Source of the DNA: an uncultured Methylococcaceae bacterium
GTDB lineage: Bacteria; Pseudomonadota; Gammaproteobacteria; Methylococcales; Methylomonadaceae
DNA length: 39,633 nucleotides
Assembly (NCBI GenBank): GCA_903859415.1
Contig: CAIOMN010000144.1
Span: 1 to 39,633, forward strand
Reading direction: 5' to 3'
Shown here one piece after another: positions 8,255 through 16,223 of this stretch (positions are counted from its first letter, which is position 1; each line of letters opens with the position of its first letter). Below the pieces are notes generated by a model that did not search any database, was not told where the DNA came from, and worked only from the letters and a program-made list of their open reading frames with translations. A program made the translations under genes and the position numbers.

Positions 8255-8761
8255 TTAAGCGGTCACATTGAAGATGGTTACACCAGAAGATACCATGAAG
8301 AACACAGTATCAGTCTGATATTCACCTCCAACAATAACGATGCCGTTTGCAGCAGCATCTGTAGCAGCAGTGTCGACCGACCACGTTGTGCTAGTTAAAT
8401 CGAATATCACACGCTTGTACATCAATACATCAAGCTTAGCTTGTGTATTACATGATGCAGCGGTCTTTGGCTTGCCCAAGTAAATTATACCTGGTAATGG
8501 AAGCCATGTCGTAACAACACCGGCAGCCGCAGCTGTATCGGTTGAATCACTCTTAGCAATACCTGCGAATCTCTTTGCGTCGGCTGTTGTAGGTTCTGCA
8601 TCAGACATAATTTCAACACCAGTACCAGCTGCACCTGTAGCTGAAGCTACACGAGTTGGTTCACCGGCATTGATTGAATTTGCTGTACCTGCAGGGACAA
8701 TAGCTGTGATTGAGTATTCATCAGCGAGTTGTGAGCGAAGTCTAAAATCTCCTCTTGCCAT
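8255..8761 (-). CDS. Head decoration protein (168 aa)
   Basis: Small Ala/Thr/Gly-rich beta protein (AGEPTRVASATGAAGTGVEI, KRFAGIAKSDSTDTAAAA, WLPLPGIIYLGKPKT) with the 'F.GIa..' and 'G..y.G' patterns of decoration proteins that cap HK97-type capsids (DUF2190-like). It lies between scaffold and capsid genes, the usual decoration slot. It starts MARGDFRLRSQLADEYS; the ATG follows TAATCCAAAACTAAA. Confidence 0.7.
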   Translation of the reverse strand: MARGDFRLRSQLADEYSITAIVPAGTANSINAGEPTRVASATGAAGTGVEIMSDAEPTTADAKRFAGIAKSDSTDTAAAAGVVTTWLPLPGIIYLGKPKTAASCNTQAKLDVLMYKRVIFDLTSTTWSVDTAATDAAANGIVIVGGEYQTDTVFFMVSSGVTIFNVTA

Positions 8762-8799
8762 TTTAGTTTTGGATTAAGTTATATAATCCTTCACTAAAG

Positions 8800-9459
8800 T
8801 TATTTTTGTAACTTTCGAGCTTTTACGATGTCCTCCTTCGATAGTAGGGGTTTTCCATCATATCCTTTGAAACGCATCATAGTAAGTTCCTCAGTTGTTG
8901 GCTCAAAGTGGTCTTCTAGTTTGCCAGGGGCGCTACTTCCAGCGCTTGTGCGCTTTGCGGTAGTTTTCCTTTGGGCTTCTTCAGTGATCTGTTTATTCTT
9001 AACAGCATTGACGATAGCTCTAGCATTCCTGAAATCCTCTTGAGCGTTGCCTGAAGGCTTAATTGTATTTGAGAGATGATGCTTCGTTAATTCAAGCTCA
9101 TGCTCATCAGTTATCTGTTCTTCTGCTAGTGATAATGCTGATTGAACAACCTGTTCTTTCTGCATTTTCTTTAGCATTCCTACAGTAACTGGTGCGCTAT
9201 CATCCTCATCGGGAGTACCTTCCTCGCCGGTGTCACCTTTCAATTCAGCAATTCGTTTTTCGATTTGCCTCTTTGTAAAGATAGCCTTTTCGAGTTCAGT
9301 CTTACCCTTGCCTTTCTTCTGGATCTTATCTAGCTCGCCCTTTACAGGGTCTTGTGAAGGTTCATCCTTTGGTTGATCTCCACCCTCGACAGGTGTTTCT
9401 ACAACCTCAGGTGTTTCGTCCGTTGAAACTATTATATCGGACTTTGTATCATCGTTCAT
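8800..9459 (-). CDS. Capsid scaffolding protein (219 aa)
   Basis: Strongly charged helical protein: an acidic Pro/Glu N-terminus (TPEVVETPVEGGDQPKDEPS), coiled-coil centre (KTELEKAIFTKRQIEKRIAEL; QKEQVVQSALSLAEEQI) and a basic C-terminus (LLSKEDIVKARKLQK) of the type that binds capsid protein. The position before decoration and capsid genes fits internal scaffolds. No protease is encoded nearby, so the scaffold probably leaves intact. The ATG follows TTTTAATTAAG. Confidence 0.8.
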   Translation of the reverse strand: MNDDTKSDIIVSTDETPEVVETPVEGGDQPKDEPSQDPVKGELDKIQKKGKGKTELEKAIFTKRQIEKRIAELKGDTGEEGTPDEDDSAPVTVGMLKKMQKEQVVQSALSLAEEQITDEHELELTKHHLSNTIKPSGNAQEDFRNARAIVNAVKNKQITEEAQRKTTAKRTSAGSSAPGKLEDHFEPTTEELTMMRFKGYDGKPLLSKEDIVKARKLQK

Positions 9460-9480
9460 CTTAATTAAAAGCTTAAGTTG

Positions 9481-9885
9481 CTAATCATCCTTCGGGGATG
9501 TTCCGTCGTCTCCAGCAAGGAGTCTCAGCTGTATCAACTGCTGTTGTCCCCACCAGATTGCAGCTCTCGAAAATACCATCTGTTCAGGTCTCTCAACTTT
9601 GTGAACACCCATTGTTACGGCGTTGAATGCGACCTGATCATTGATAAACTTAAGGGCTACTGACTGGAGGGCAGCACGACTGCTTTCACGCAGTTGCATA
9701 CCTGACTCGTTGTCTAAAGGACGACCGTTCACAAGGAGGATGCCTTGTTCATTTACCGAGATAATATCTCTGAATGGTAATGCCTGTAGGTTATCTAAGA
9801 TTGAAGTCACGAGCTTCGATCTCAATTCTTGAGGCAAATTCTGCTTCAAGAGCTTCATTGCTAACCATACGGCGAACTTCTTCAT
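9481..9885 (-). CDS. Unknown virion-region protein (134 aa)
   Basis: An alpha-helical protein, beginning MKKFAVWLAMKLLKQNLPQEL with an amphipathic N-terminal helix, then a short beta part (ISVNEQGILLVNGRPLD) and a second helical part with WWGQQQLIQLRLLAG. The C-terminus is acidic. It is not recognised. Between portal and scaffold it may be a head completion or assembly factor. The gene begins 3 nt after its neighbour's stop; the leader is GAAATAACA. Confidence 0.6.
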   Translation of the reverse strand: MKKFAVWLAMKLLKQNLPQELRSKLVTSILDNLQALPFRDIISVNEQGILLVNGRPLDNESGMQLRESSRAALQSVALKFINDQVAFNAVTMGVHKVERPEQMVFSRAAIWWGQQQLIQLRLLAGDDGTSPKDD

Positions 9886-9887
9886 TG

Positions 9888-10115
9888 TTATTTCTTCGAT
9901 ACTCTGCGTCTAACTACTGGAGCCACCTCGACTTTTGGCTCACCCACTACTTCTACATCACCCACTACTTCTACACTTGTATCGTACACAAGTCCCGCAC
10001 GCTTCACATAAGCGGCCTTAACGTTTTCCTCAGTTAAGGGAAGGCTCAACGCCTTACAATCAGCTTGTGCTAGGATACATTTCATTTCATTCGCTGCCCA
10101 ATCGTATTTGACCAT
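9888..10115 (-). CDS. Small unknown protein with VEVVG repeat (75 aa)
   Basis: N-terminal half: WAANEMKCILAQADCKALSL with two Cys, then LTEENVKAAYVKRAGLVYDT. The C-terminal half repeats VEVVGD/VEVVGE and ends in basic RRRVSKK. The DNA has a matching 16-base tandem repeat (CCCACTACTTCTACA units, 9940-9975). Not recognised. It is probably a small head or adaptor protein; the leader is ATAATAATACAAAC. Confidence 0.5.
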   Translation of the reverse strand: MVKYDWAANEMKCILAQADCKALSLPLTEENVKAAYVKRAGLVYDTSVEVVGDVEVVGEPKVEVAPVVRRRVSKK

Positions 10116-10138
10116 GTTTGTATTATTATGTTAATAAT

Positions 10139-10252
10139 CTATTTCGACTTTTTTACTTTGATCACACCCTTTGAACCCTTATAGTCTTTCGGTTTTCCAC
10201 CGACCGCTATAAACTGGTGCAATGGCATTCCTTGTTTTGGTTTTGCTTTCAT
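10139..10252 (-). CDS. 37-aa basic protein
   Basis: Lys-rich (MKAKPKQGMPLHQFIAVGGK...KVKKSK), in the 147-nt gap after the portal gene. Its start (leader ATAATAATAAACAC) is 10 nt after the portal stop, in the same spacing style as the other genes. Not recognised. It could bind nucleic acid or the capsid interior. Confidence 0.55.
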   Translation of the reverse strand: MKAKPKQGMPLHQFIAVGGKPKDYKGSKGVIKVKKSK

Positions 10253-10262
10253 GTGTTTATTA

Positions 10263-12329
10263 TTATTGAGTAACCATTGGCGCTGCGGTTGGCGGTACGA
10301 CCGGACCACCACCTAACTTGAACTGTCCACCATTCGGATTCTGCCCTTGCTGTCCACCCATTATAGCATTCAACATCTCATTTGGGTTACCTTTAGCCTT
10401 ATACTTATCAGGATCATCACCACCAAACTCCTCAATAACGAAATCATTTGCCACGGCCTTCTGGTCTGTAAATGGAGCAACGCGCGGATCTGTCATCATG
10501 TTGAACGCCAACACTCTTTCCTGTCTATCAGCTCCCATAGATTTGAGAACAATCTTATCAGCATCCACCCACATCGTGTACTGATACCTAGCAAACTTAT
10601 ATGGGTTGACCTCATACAATCGTATATCCGATTCGTGTCCACCATTCTTTTCAACCATATCCCATTCGTATTCGTTGACTTCCTCTTTAGACATCTCCTT
10701 GCCAATCATCTTATCACTGAACACAACGCGGTTAGTGACATTCTTACCTTTTTCCTTTCCTTGCGTAAGGAACGTCTTATACTTCATCTTCAATGCCTCT
10801 GGTAATGAAGCATCAATCTCGCCAACAGTCTCATGCTGAATGATGCAATCTATCACGAGTTCACCAAGTTGCTTTATAAGATCAGCGACCATTACACCAA
10901 AGACTCCTAAGAATATGCGGGCATTCTGTTCTGCCTTTGCTGTAGCATATGCCGTGACACCTTTTTCTACTTGTCCACCCATTATCTTATCCTGTGTAGA
11001 CTCAGACATGTCTTCCTTATTCACGTTCATCATGTTGAGTGCGGCCGCCAAGTTTGGTCCAAGTTGGTAAGGCGTAACTGACGCCCCTACTGGCATTCCA
11101 ACAGTTGCACCGGGAGCCATCACAATGCTATCGGTTTTAGCCACGCCGCTCATAAAAAGGGGCTTGATAACATCAAGATAGGTCCCGTCGTGTGCAAGTT
11201 GGTACATCCTGTTCTGTGAAGCATCATCCCAGTATTCTTTGAATGCTCCTGATTTGTAATAGAAGAATCGTCCTGTAACATCTATTGGTTCAAAGCCAGA
11301 CTTTGCAAACGGATAGATTGGAATTGTCATCCACTCACTACCGATAAGAGAAAATCTCCTGTGTGAGAACGGATTATTGTTATACACATCTTTTTCATTA
11401 CCCATAAAAGTTCCACCTACCCATGTAACTTCGAGGTCTTCATCTCTGTAGTAAGCGGTTATCTCTTGTACAAATCCTTTGTCGGCTTCTGTCCACTCGA
11501 CATCAAAGAGTGTTTGGTTCTCCTGTCCTGCTAGTACAACACGGGTCTTGCCTGCTTCCACATAATCAAATAAATCCTTACCTGAGGCATCGTAGTGCTT
11601 CCCAGAGTATATCTTACGGGCTGTATCATATGAGAGACGGCGTACTTTAATTATGTATGGTTGTCTCTGAAGGTCTCCTGTATAGAAATCACCGATAAGT
11701 ATTTCATCCACTGGAATTATGTTCATTTGCATACCAGAGAGTAATTCGTCTACTGCCTCGGTTATCTTAATCTTGCCGTCCTTAGTTTTCTGCTTAATCA
11801 TCTGTATGGCTTCCAAGTATTCAATGCCTACAAATACCGCAGGATTAACTAGAGCGGAGAGACACATAAATAGGAACTTCACTTCATAGTCCGCTTTCCT
11901 TAGGTGCTCCTCAACCAGAATACGCATAACTTTTGCCGTAGTCTTATCTTCTTCATTCTGCTCATTCTTAGCATAGACAAATGGATACAGGATACCCGCG
12001 AGCATGTGTGCAAGTATGCCAATCAATTTGTTACGAGCAGTATTCTTACGACCGCGCCATCGCCACCTTTTGTGTTCTGCAATGAAATCAGCACCCACAT
12101 AGGCACCGAAAGTCTGTTGGTCCATTCGTGCACGCTGTAATAATGAATACCCATCGAACTCTTGGAATGAGCGGTGTTGTAATGCCCACGCAATCTGATA
12201 GTCCCTCTGGACTTTAGCCCACAACTTTTTTACTTCATCTGATGGTTGATACGAAGAGCGAGAAAGACGATTGCCGTTTTGGTCTAATGGCTCTCCTGTT
12301 TTCGAATCAGTAATTATATTTCCTATCAC
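10263..12329 (-). CDS. Portal protein, P22-type (688 aa)
   Basis: Long protein starting with GTG (MIGNIITDSKTGEPLD), close to the length of P22 gp1 (725 aa). An N-terminal helical region (AWALQHRSFQEFDGYSLLQR) is followed by a wing/stem-like region with IPVDEILIGDFYTGDLQRQPYI, a pattern of P22-like portals. The clip and crown are suggested by LGPNLAAALNMMNVNKEDMSESTQDKI and the C-terminal Gly/Pro/Gln-rich tail (QQGQNPNGGQFKLGGGPVVPP). It is downstream of the terminase genes and upstream of the scaffold. The leader is AATAAAAAAATC before GTG, without Shine-Dalgarno; the next in-frame ATG is much further in. An extended -10 promoter lies 31 bases upstream. Confidence 0.85.
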   Translation of the reverse strand: MIGNIITDSKTGEPLDQNGNRLSRSSYQPSDEVKKLWAKVQRDYQIAWALQHRSFQEFDGYSLLQRARMDQQTFGAYVGADFIAEHKRWRWRGRKNTARNKLIGILAHMLAGILYPFVYAKNEQNEEDKTTAKVMRILVEEHLRKADYEVKFLFMCLSALVNPAVFVGIEYLEAIQMIKQKTKDGKIKITEAVDELLSGMQMNIIPVDEILIGDFYTGDLQRQPYIIKVRRLSYDTARKIYSGKHYDASGKDLFDYVEAGKTRVVLAGQENQTLFDVEWTEADKGFVQEITAYYRDEDLEVTWVGGTFMGNEKDVYNNNPFSHRRFSLIGSEWMTIPIYPFAKSGFEPIDVTGRFFYYKSGAFKEYWDDASQNRMYQLAHDGTYLDVIKPLFMSGVAKTDSIVMAPGATVGMPVGASVTPYQLGPNLAAALNMMNVNKEDMSESTQDKIMGGQVEKGVTAYATAKAEQNARIFLGVFGVMVADLIKQLGELVIDCIIQHETVGEIDASLPEALKMKYKTFLTQGKEKGKNVTNRVVFSDKMIGKEMSKEEVNEYEWDMVEKNGGHESDIRLYEVNPYKFARYQYTMWVDADKIVLKSMGADRQERVLAFNMMTDPRVAPFTDQKAVANDFVIEEFGGDDPDKYKAKGNPNEMLNAIMGGQQGQNPNGGQFKLGGGPVVPPTAAPMVTQ

Positions 12330-12359
12330 GATTTTTTTATTAGTTTAGTAAGTGAGTAC

Positions 12360-12368
12360 ATTATACCA
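12360..12368 (-). promoter_or_regulatory. Extended -10 promoter of the portal gene
   Basis: TGGTATAAT on the minus strand in the 47-bp gap before the portal gene. The predicted start lies about 24 nt upstream of the GTG. A weak -35 (TGTCAT) stands 17 bp upstream. It gives the head genes transcription independent of the upstream adhesin gene. Confidence 0.65.
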
Positions 12369-12376
12369 TTTTTTAA

Positions 12377-14089
12377 TTATTTATGACAGTCTTCATTTAT
12401 ACATTCCCATGTTTTGAAGGCTACTGTATGTTTATGATAATTTGGATTGCGTTCTTTTAGTTGTTGTACAGTGGGAGATGGTTTCATTATATATAACTCT
12501 TTAGGTATTTTGTTTAATAGTATTTTCGGGTCTGCTAGTTTAGGCATTCCACACTTTGTCTTTGAACAGAAGCGATAACCCCAGACATTTTCTTTGATTG
12601 GTCTATGACATACCTGACAGGTCTTTATTGTAAAAGGTGTTATTTTGTTTTCCCAAGCTACAATCTTTGCAAGACGAGAAGGATAAATTGGATGAATCCT
12701 ACCTCCAAATATGCCTTGTAAACTAGGGTCGACTTCTCCATCTGCTGTGGCGGGTCCGTTAGAGGATAGGTAAATGCTATTAGCACCTACTGTAAGTGTG
12801 AGAGGTGTTATACCGTAAGTACCGTCTGAGGTGTCTATTACAGTTCCATTAGCCCAACCATCTGTAGTAGGAGCTGTGACTGATACTGTTTCTGTGCCTG
12901 TAGAGACTGTGAAGTTATCGGTGTTTTTAGAGTAGAGGGTTTTGAAGTACATATCATTAGTTTCTGCTGTCCAAGTTGTAAAATCTGGACTTCTTGAAAA
13001 GACTCCACCTGAATAGGGGTTAGCAGTTGAAGATACGACAAATCTTGTGAAATTAGAGTCATCTGCAGTTGAAGATGTGGCTACAAAATGATATATGGTT
13101 GAACCATCTATTGTTAGATTTATTTTAGGGAATGTTATCGTTATATCAGTATTTATTGAATATCCATTCCAAGTTGCATTTGAAATAACTTGGGGTGTTA
13201 TTAAGTCTACTCCATTTGGCTTTCCTGCTGAATCCCCCTGAATTGAAACTGTAACAGCACCAGCATATGTTCCTGCATTAACCCCTCTTTGAAAAACATA
13301 TCCTGTCAAATTTTTCTTTGTTGGTAAAAATGATTGGAAACGATATTTTGAGCCTACTAAACCTAGCCCTAAGGTATTAGCACTTACCACCTGACTCTGG
13401 TCTATATTATCTGTACTCGTTACGGCTGTTACTTTAGGATAGAAGAGAGCGGGGACTGATGAGGTGTTGGTGATGGTGGAGACGGTGTTTAAGGTTATAC
13501 CCATAACATCCAAACTAAGATTTATATTGTCAGAATCTGCTGGCGAACCGTGTCCTATAACTAAATAAGTTGTTGTAGCACTTGTTGTAAATGTTTTTGA
13601 ATAGTTAGTATAGTCAGCCACTGATGTAACTCCAGCTCCTTTTATTACTGTATTTAAAACAACTCTTGAACCAGCACTATTTATTTCATCAATTTGAACA
13701 ATAGCACCAGAAGCACTAGGGAAATTTGAATACAAAAGTGGAGCTGTATAAATATAAGTTGTGTTAGGTAGAACAGGAATAGCATATTTAGTTAGAGCTG
13801 GTACTGCTTGGGTAGCTTGTGTTCCACCATTCATACCAAGTATAAATCTTGCTCGTGATGTTGTGCCACAAACAACATTTGCTACTTTTCTACCCAAAGT
13901 TCCATCAGTAGTAAATTGTCCAGTTGCTGTTCCTGTATCTTTTACTTGATAAACTGCAAATTTTTCATTTTCAATAAATCCAGAACCTGTTTGAGTTATC
14001 CCTCCTGTAGCAGAGTCAATAACACGGGTGACACCGCCTTTGACTGTGAGGGGAGTTACAATTTGATCTGTTATACTTGTATCAGCCAT
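12377..14089 (-). CDS. Adhesin-like beta-sandwich protein with C-terminal zinc ribbons (570 aa)
   Basis: Residues 1-475 are Thr/Ser/Val-rich and beta-like. A CBM/discoidin-like sandwich spans about 35-215 (ARFILGMNGGTQATQ, YIYTAPLLYSNFPSASGAIV), followed by a 'choice-of-anchor'-like module around 250-370 (KYRFQSFLPTKKNLTGYVFQRGV). After residue 490 the style changes sharply: CQVCHRPIKENVWGYRFCSKTKCG and WECINEDCHK give at least seven Cys/His ligands of zinc ribbons, and the sequence is Lys/Pro-rich like a cytosolic protein. It sits between large terminase and portal, where most phages have nothing, and has its own promoter. It may be a virion decoration or fibre protein; a later insertion (moron) is likely. 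Start MADTSITD follows ACTAATACATTATT. Confidence 0.65.
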   Translation of the reverse strand: MADTSITDQIVTPLTVKGGVTRVIDSATGGITQTGSGFIENEKFAVYQVKDTGTATGQFTTDGTLGRKVANVVCGTTSRARFILGMNGGTQATQAVPALTKYAIPVLPNTTYIYTAPLLYSNFPSASGAIVQIDEINSAGSRVVLNTVIKGAGVTSVADYTNYSKTFTTSATTTYLVIGHGSPADSDNINLSLDVMGITLNTVSTITNTSSVPALFYPKVTAVTSTDNIDQSQVVSANTLGLGLVGSKYRFQSFLPTKKNLTGYVFQRGVNAGTYAGAVTVSIQGDSAGKPNGVDLITPQVISNATWNGYSINTDITITFPKINLTIDGSTIYHFVATSSTADDSNFTRFVVSSTANPYSGGVFSRSPDFTTWTAETNDMYFKTLYSKNTDNFTVSTGTETVSVTAPTTDGWANGTVIDTSDGTYGITPLTLTVGANSIYLSSNGPATADGEVDPSLQGIFGGRIHPIYPSRLAKIVAWENKITPFTIKTCQVCHRPIKENVWGYRFCSKTKCGMPKLADPKILLNKIPKELYIMKPSPTVQQLKERNPNYHKHTVAFKTWECINEDCHK

Positions 14090-14117
14090 AATAATGTATT
14101 AGTTTATAATTTTCTTT

Positions 14118-14126
14118 ATTATACCA
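14118..14126 (-). promoter_or_regulatory. Extended -10 promoter of the 570-aa gene
   Basis: TGGTATAAT on the minus strand, directly after the large terminase stop codon (14128), about 29 bases before the ATG at 14089. No clear -35. Confidence 0.65.
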
Positions 14127-14127
14127 C

Positions 14128-15426
14128 TTAATAACCATCAATGGAATAGTCCATGTGTGATACTGAGACATCATTTCTGGATGTTCCTCCCATTTCATCA
14201 ATAATAACCGCTGCGTACCTCCACATGTCCGCTCCATGCGATGTCCAATTATGTAATGGTGTCGGTTTGAATATCTTTTTGTCCTCATCATATTCCTTTG
14301 TATATTGCGGAATCATGTTGATCCACTCATGACACTTTGTCTTGTCTGCCCATAAACGATTGAATAACATTCTACCAGCATCAATGCCATTCTGCACACC
14401 AATCTCTGGTACAACTTCAAACTTTATTCCTAATGCTTCAGCCACCTCAAGTCTGGTTTTGCCAGTTGTTAACTCTCTGGCTTTTATGTCATGTGGCGCA
14501 AAGTGTTTACCATAAATATATCCTTTCTCTTGTAACATTCTTGCGAAGTGTGGAAAGCCCTCGTTCGCCTTTTCATAATAATCAATCATGTGGACCTCCT
14601 TACTAACTATCTGAAAGAAACCTATCGCCATCGAGTCACTTACTCCTAGATCCCAAACAGTGTAAACAGGAACAGCTTGGTCATACGGCACATTACAAAA
14701 TCGTCCGTCCTTTTCTGCCTTATCATATTCCTTCCAATAATAAGCACCTTGAATTGCGGCAGTAAACGAACAGTAATATTCCTGTTGAATAAGATCTTCT
14801 GTCATACCCGATAGTCTCTCCTCATTGATTTCTTCTGGTGAAAGAATATGCGTATCATCAACTGTCAACTTAGAGACATACCACTTCGGATTATTCTTTG
14901 CCATTTCGTACAACTCATATCCATGATTCTTTCCTCTGGACGTGTAATTGAATATCGCCCATCCATTATTTTCCGCAAGAATAGGTCTAATAAAGTTCCA
15001 GCCCTTTGGATTCTGCAATGAGTATTCACTAAACACACAACCTCTTGGATTTGTACCAACGATGCGGTCCACATCATCTGTGCCAATCACTTGAAATAAT
15101 GATCCATTACGATATTTCAATTTCATTTCCGTATCGTTCGGCTTGCCATCAACCAATCCTTTCGGGAAATGATCTATGTATTTGAAACCATCTTTACCAA
15201 TACCGTCCCATAGTGCCTTACGCCCCTGTGTATATGTCGGATAAAGATAATAATAAATACCAACATTTTGTTGCATCTCTCTAGCAATCAAATTTATATC
15301 TGTCTTATCTTTTCCAGATCTTCGATGCCATAACTGCACAATGCGCCTATACCCATTATCAAATGCCCTTAAGATAGGCAACTGATACGGGCGTGGATCA
15401 AAGTGTAAGGGCAGAGTTATCTCCAT
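14128..15426 (-). CDS. terL: Terminase large subunit (432 aa)
   Basis: ATP-driven packaging motor and nuclease. Walker A-like HRRSGKDKT at 34-42, Walker B VFSEY at 131-135, coupling motif YTSRGKNHG at 161-169. The RNase-H-like nuclease has D259 (VWDLGVSDS), D313 (PHDIKARE) and D400 (HGADMWRYA). Length is normal for the family. The first 29 bases overlap the small subunit gene, so the two are translationally coupled. With circular map and P22-type portal, headful packaging is plausible. Confidence 0.95.
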   Translation of the reverse strand: MEITLPLHFDPRPYQLPILRAFDNGYRRIVQLWHRRSGKDKTDINLIAREMQQNVGIYYYLYPTYTQGRKALWDGIGKDGFKYIDHFPKGLVDGKPNDTEMKLKYRNGSLFQVIGTDDVDRIVGTNPRGCVFSEYSLQNPKGWNFIRPILAENNGWAIFNYTSRGKNHGYELYEMAKNNPKWYVSKLTVDDTHILSPEEINEERLSGMTEDLIQQEYYCSFTAAIQGAYYWKEYDKAEKDGRFCNVPYDQAVPVYTVWDLGVSDSMAIGFFQIVSKEVHMIDYYEKANEGFPHFARMLQEKGYIYGKHFAPHDIKARELTTGKTRLEVAEALGIKFEVVPEIGVQNGIDAGRMLFNRLWADKTKCHEWINMIPQYTKEYDEDKKIFKPTPLHNWTSHGADMWRYAAVIIDEMGGTSRNDVSVSHMDYSIDGY

Positions 15427-15703
15427 ATGTAATTATTCTAACCTTTATATCACCACCGTCGCCCCCCGTCATTGGTTGTGCTGCCTTATTGTAAACACGA
15501 TCGTGCAATTCTTTTATCGCTTGCATGTCGCCATATTTTGCTTTTCGTAATAATGCCTCATTTATAGGAATAATATTCTCAAGATACATTTTAATAAGCA
15601 ACGCTTTTCCAGCTGCTGCATCAATAGTCTTCTGGGCCAACTTACCTTTTGGCCTTCCGCCTTTTCTCCCATTTGCACGGGCTATTTCTGGTGGTGCTGC
15701 CAT
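15398..15703 (-). CDS. terS: Terminase small subunit (101 aa)
   Basis: The start is placed at 15703 (MAAPPEIARANGRKGGRPKG) because this ATG opens the conserved part; a longer frame would run into the zinc-ribbon gene. The N-terminus is basic and DNA-binding-like (GRKGGRPKGK). The helical centre has ALLRKAKYGDMQAIKELHDRVYNKAAQP, the typical 'A.kel.DR.yGk..Q' ending of small terminases. It overlaps terL by 29 bases. It recognises the packaging site in cis. Confidence 0.8.
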   Translation of the reverse strand: MAAPPEIARANGRKGGRPKGKLAQKTIDAAAGKALLIKMYLENIIPINEALLRKAKYGDMQAIKELHDRVYNKAAQPMTGGDGGDIKVRIITYGDNSALTL

Positions 15704-15723
15704 TGGATAAAAACCGATTAAAC

Positions 15724-15828
15724 TTAGACGTACATAAAATAACAACGATCACAAACCCACTTTTTTAACTTATCGTACCAACGAATACATTTCGCTTTCT
15801 TATTACACTGTTCGCATACATAAATCAT
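15724..15828 (-). CDS. 34-aa zinc-ribbon micro-protein
   Basis: Two CxxC pairs (CEQC near residue 5 and CDRC near 26) separated by a basic loop with WYDKLKKWV make a minimal zinc ribbon. Its ATG overlaps the previous stop as ATGA (15825-15828), so it is coupled to the 72-aa protein. Position directly before terS suggests a role in packaging or late control; this is inferred only. Confidence 0.7.
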   Translation of the reverse strand: MIYVCEQCNKKAKCIRWYDKLKKWVCDRCYFMYV

Positions 15829-16043
15829 TTTTGTCCTCGCATTGCTCTACCTAGTTGGGCAACAGCTTCTTTCTTATAATCTCTAACCTTTGGAAACTTC
15901 CCACCATTATTTCTCAACAACAACTTCTGTTTTGGCGACAATTTGTTCTGGCTAGTCTTGCCTAGTGTACCTTCCGACTGTGCACTTGATTTCAATGTTG
16001 ATGCCCACGCGGCCTTACCTTGAGCAAATGGTTGTTTTTTCAT
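15825..16043 (-). CDS. Basic 72-aa protein
   Basis: Lys/Gln/Ser-rich, no Cys (MKKQPFAQGKAAWASTLKSS, KLSPKQKLLLRNNGGKFPKV). It has a likely C-terminal helix (YKKEAVAQLGRAMRGQK). It follows a small membrane protein gene by 1 nt and is coupled to the zinc ribbon by ATGA. Not recognised; a nucleic-acid-binding role fits the charge. Confidence 0.6.
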   Translation of the reverse strand: MKKQPFAQGKAAWASTLKSSAQSEGTLGKTSQNKLSPKQKLLLRNNGGKFPKVRDYKKEAVAQLGRAMRGQK

Positions 16044-16044
16044 A

Positions 16045-16206
16045 TCAGTCTTTATTACTATTATTCGGATAAAACGGAACAGTCTCCGTTACAATAGGCG
16101 TTTCATCTGGTGGCAATGTACCATATTTCTCACGGTCCAATCGTGCAACCAACACAAATATAACTAAAATGATAATCGCAACCAGTGTATAAAATACTTT
16201 TTTCAT
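16045..16206 (-). CDS. 53-aa single-span membrane protein at a leaderless start
   Basis: N-terminal MKK followed by one hydrophobic segment (about residues 5-21, FYTLVAIIILVIFVLVA) and a hydrophilic Pro/Thr/Glu tail ending PNNSNKD. ATG is exactly six bases after TATAAT (16218-16213). It is first in the terminase transcript and is followed 1 nt later by the 72-aa gene. It resembles small phage membrane proteins (holin or spanin subunit, or superinfection factors), but no family is recognised. Confidence 0.65.
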   Translation of the reverse strand: MKKVFYTLVAIIILVIFVLVARLDREKYGTLPPDETPIVTETVPFYPNNSNKD

Positions 16207-16212
16207 AATTGT

Positions 16213-16221
16213 ATTATACCA
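16213..16221 (-). promoter_or_regulatory. Extended -10 promoter of the terminase cluster
   Basis: TGGTATAAT on the minus strand in the 17-bp gap after groEL, six bases (ACAATT) before the 53-aa ORF. No -35 matches; the upstream bases are groEL coding sequence. Confidence 0.7.
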
Positions 16222-16223
16222 CA

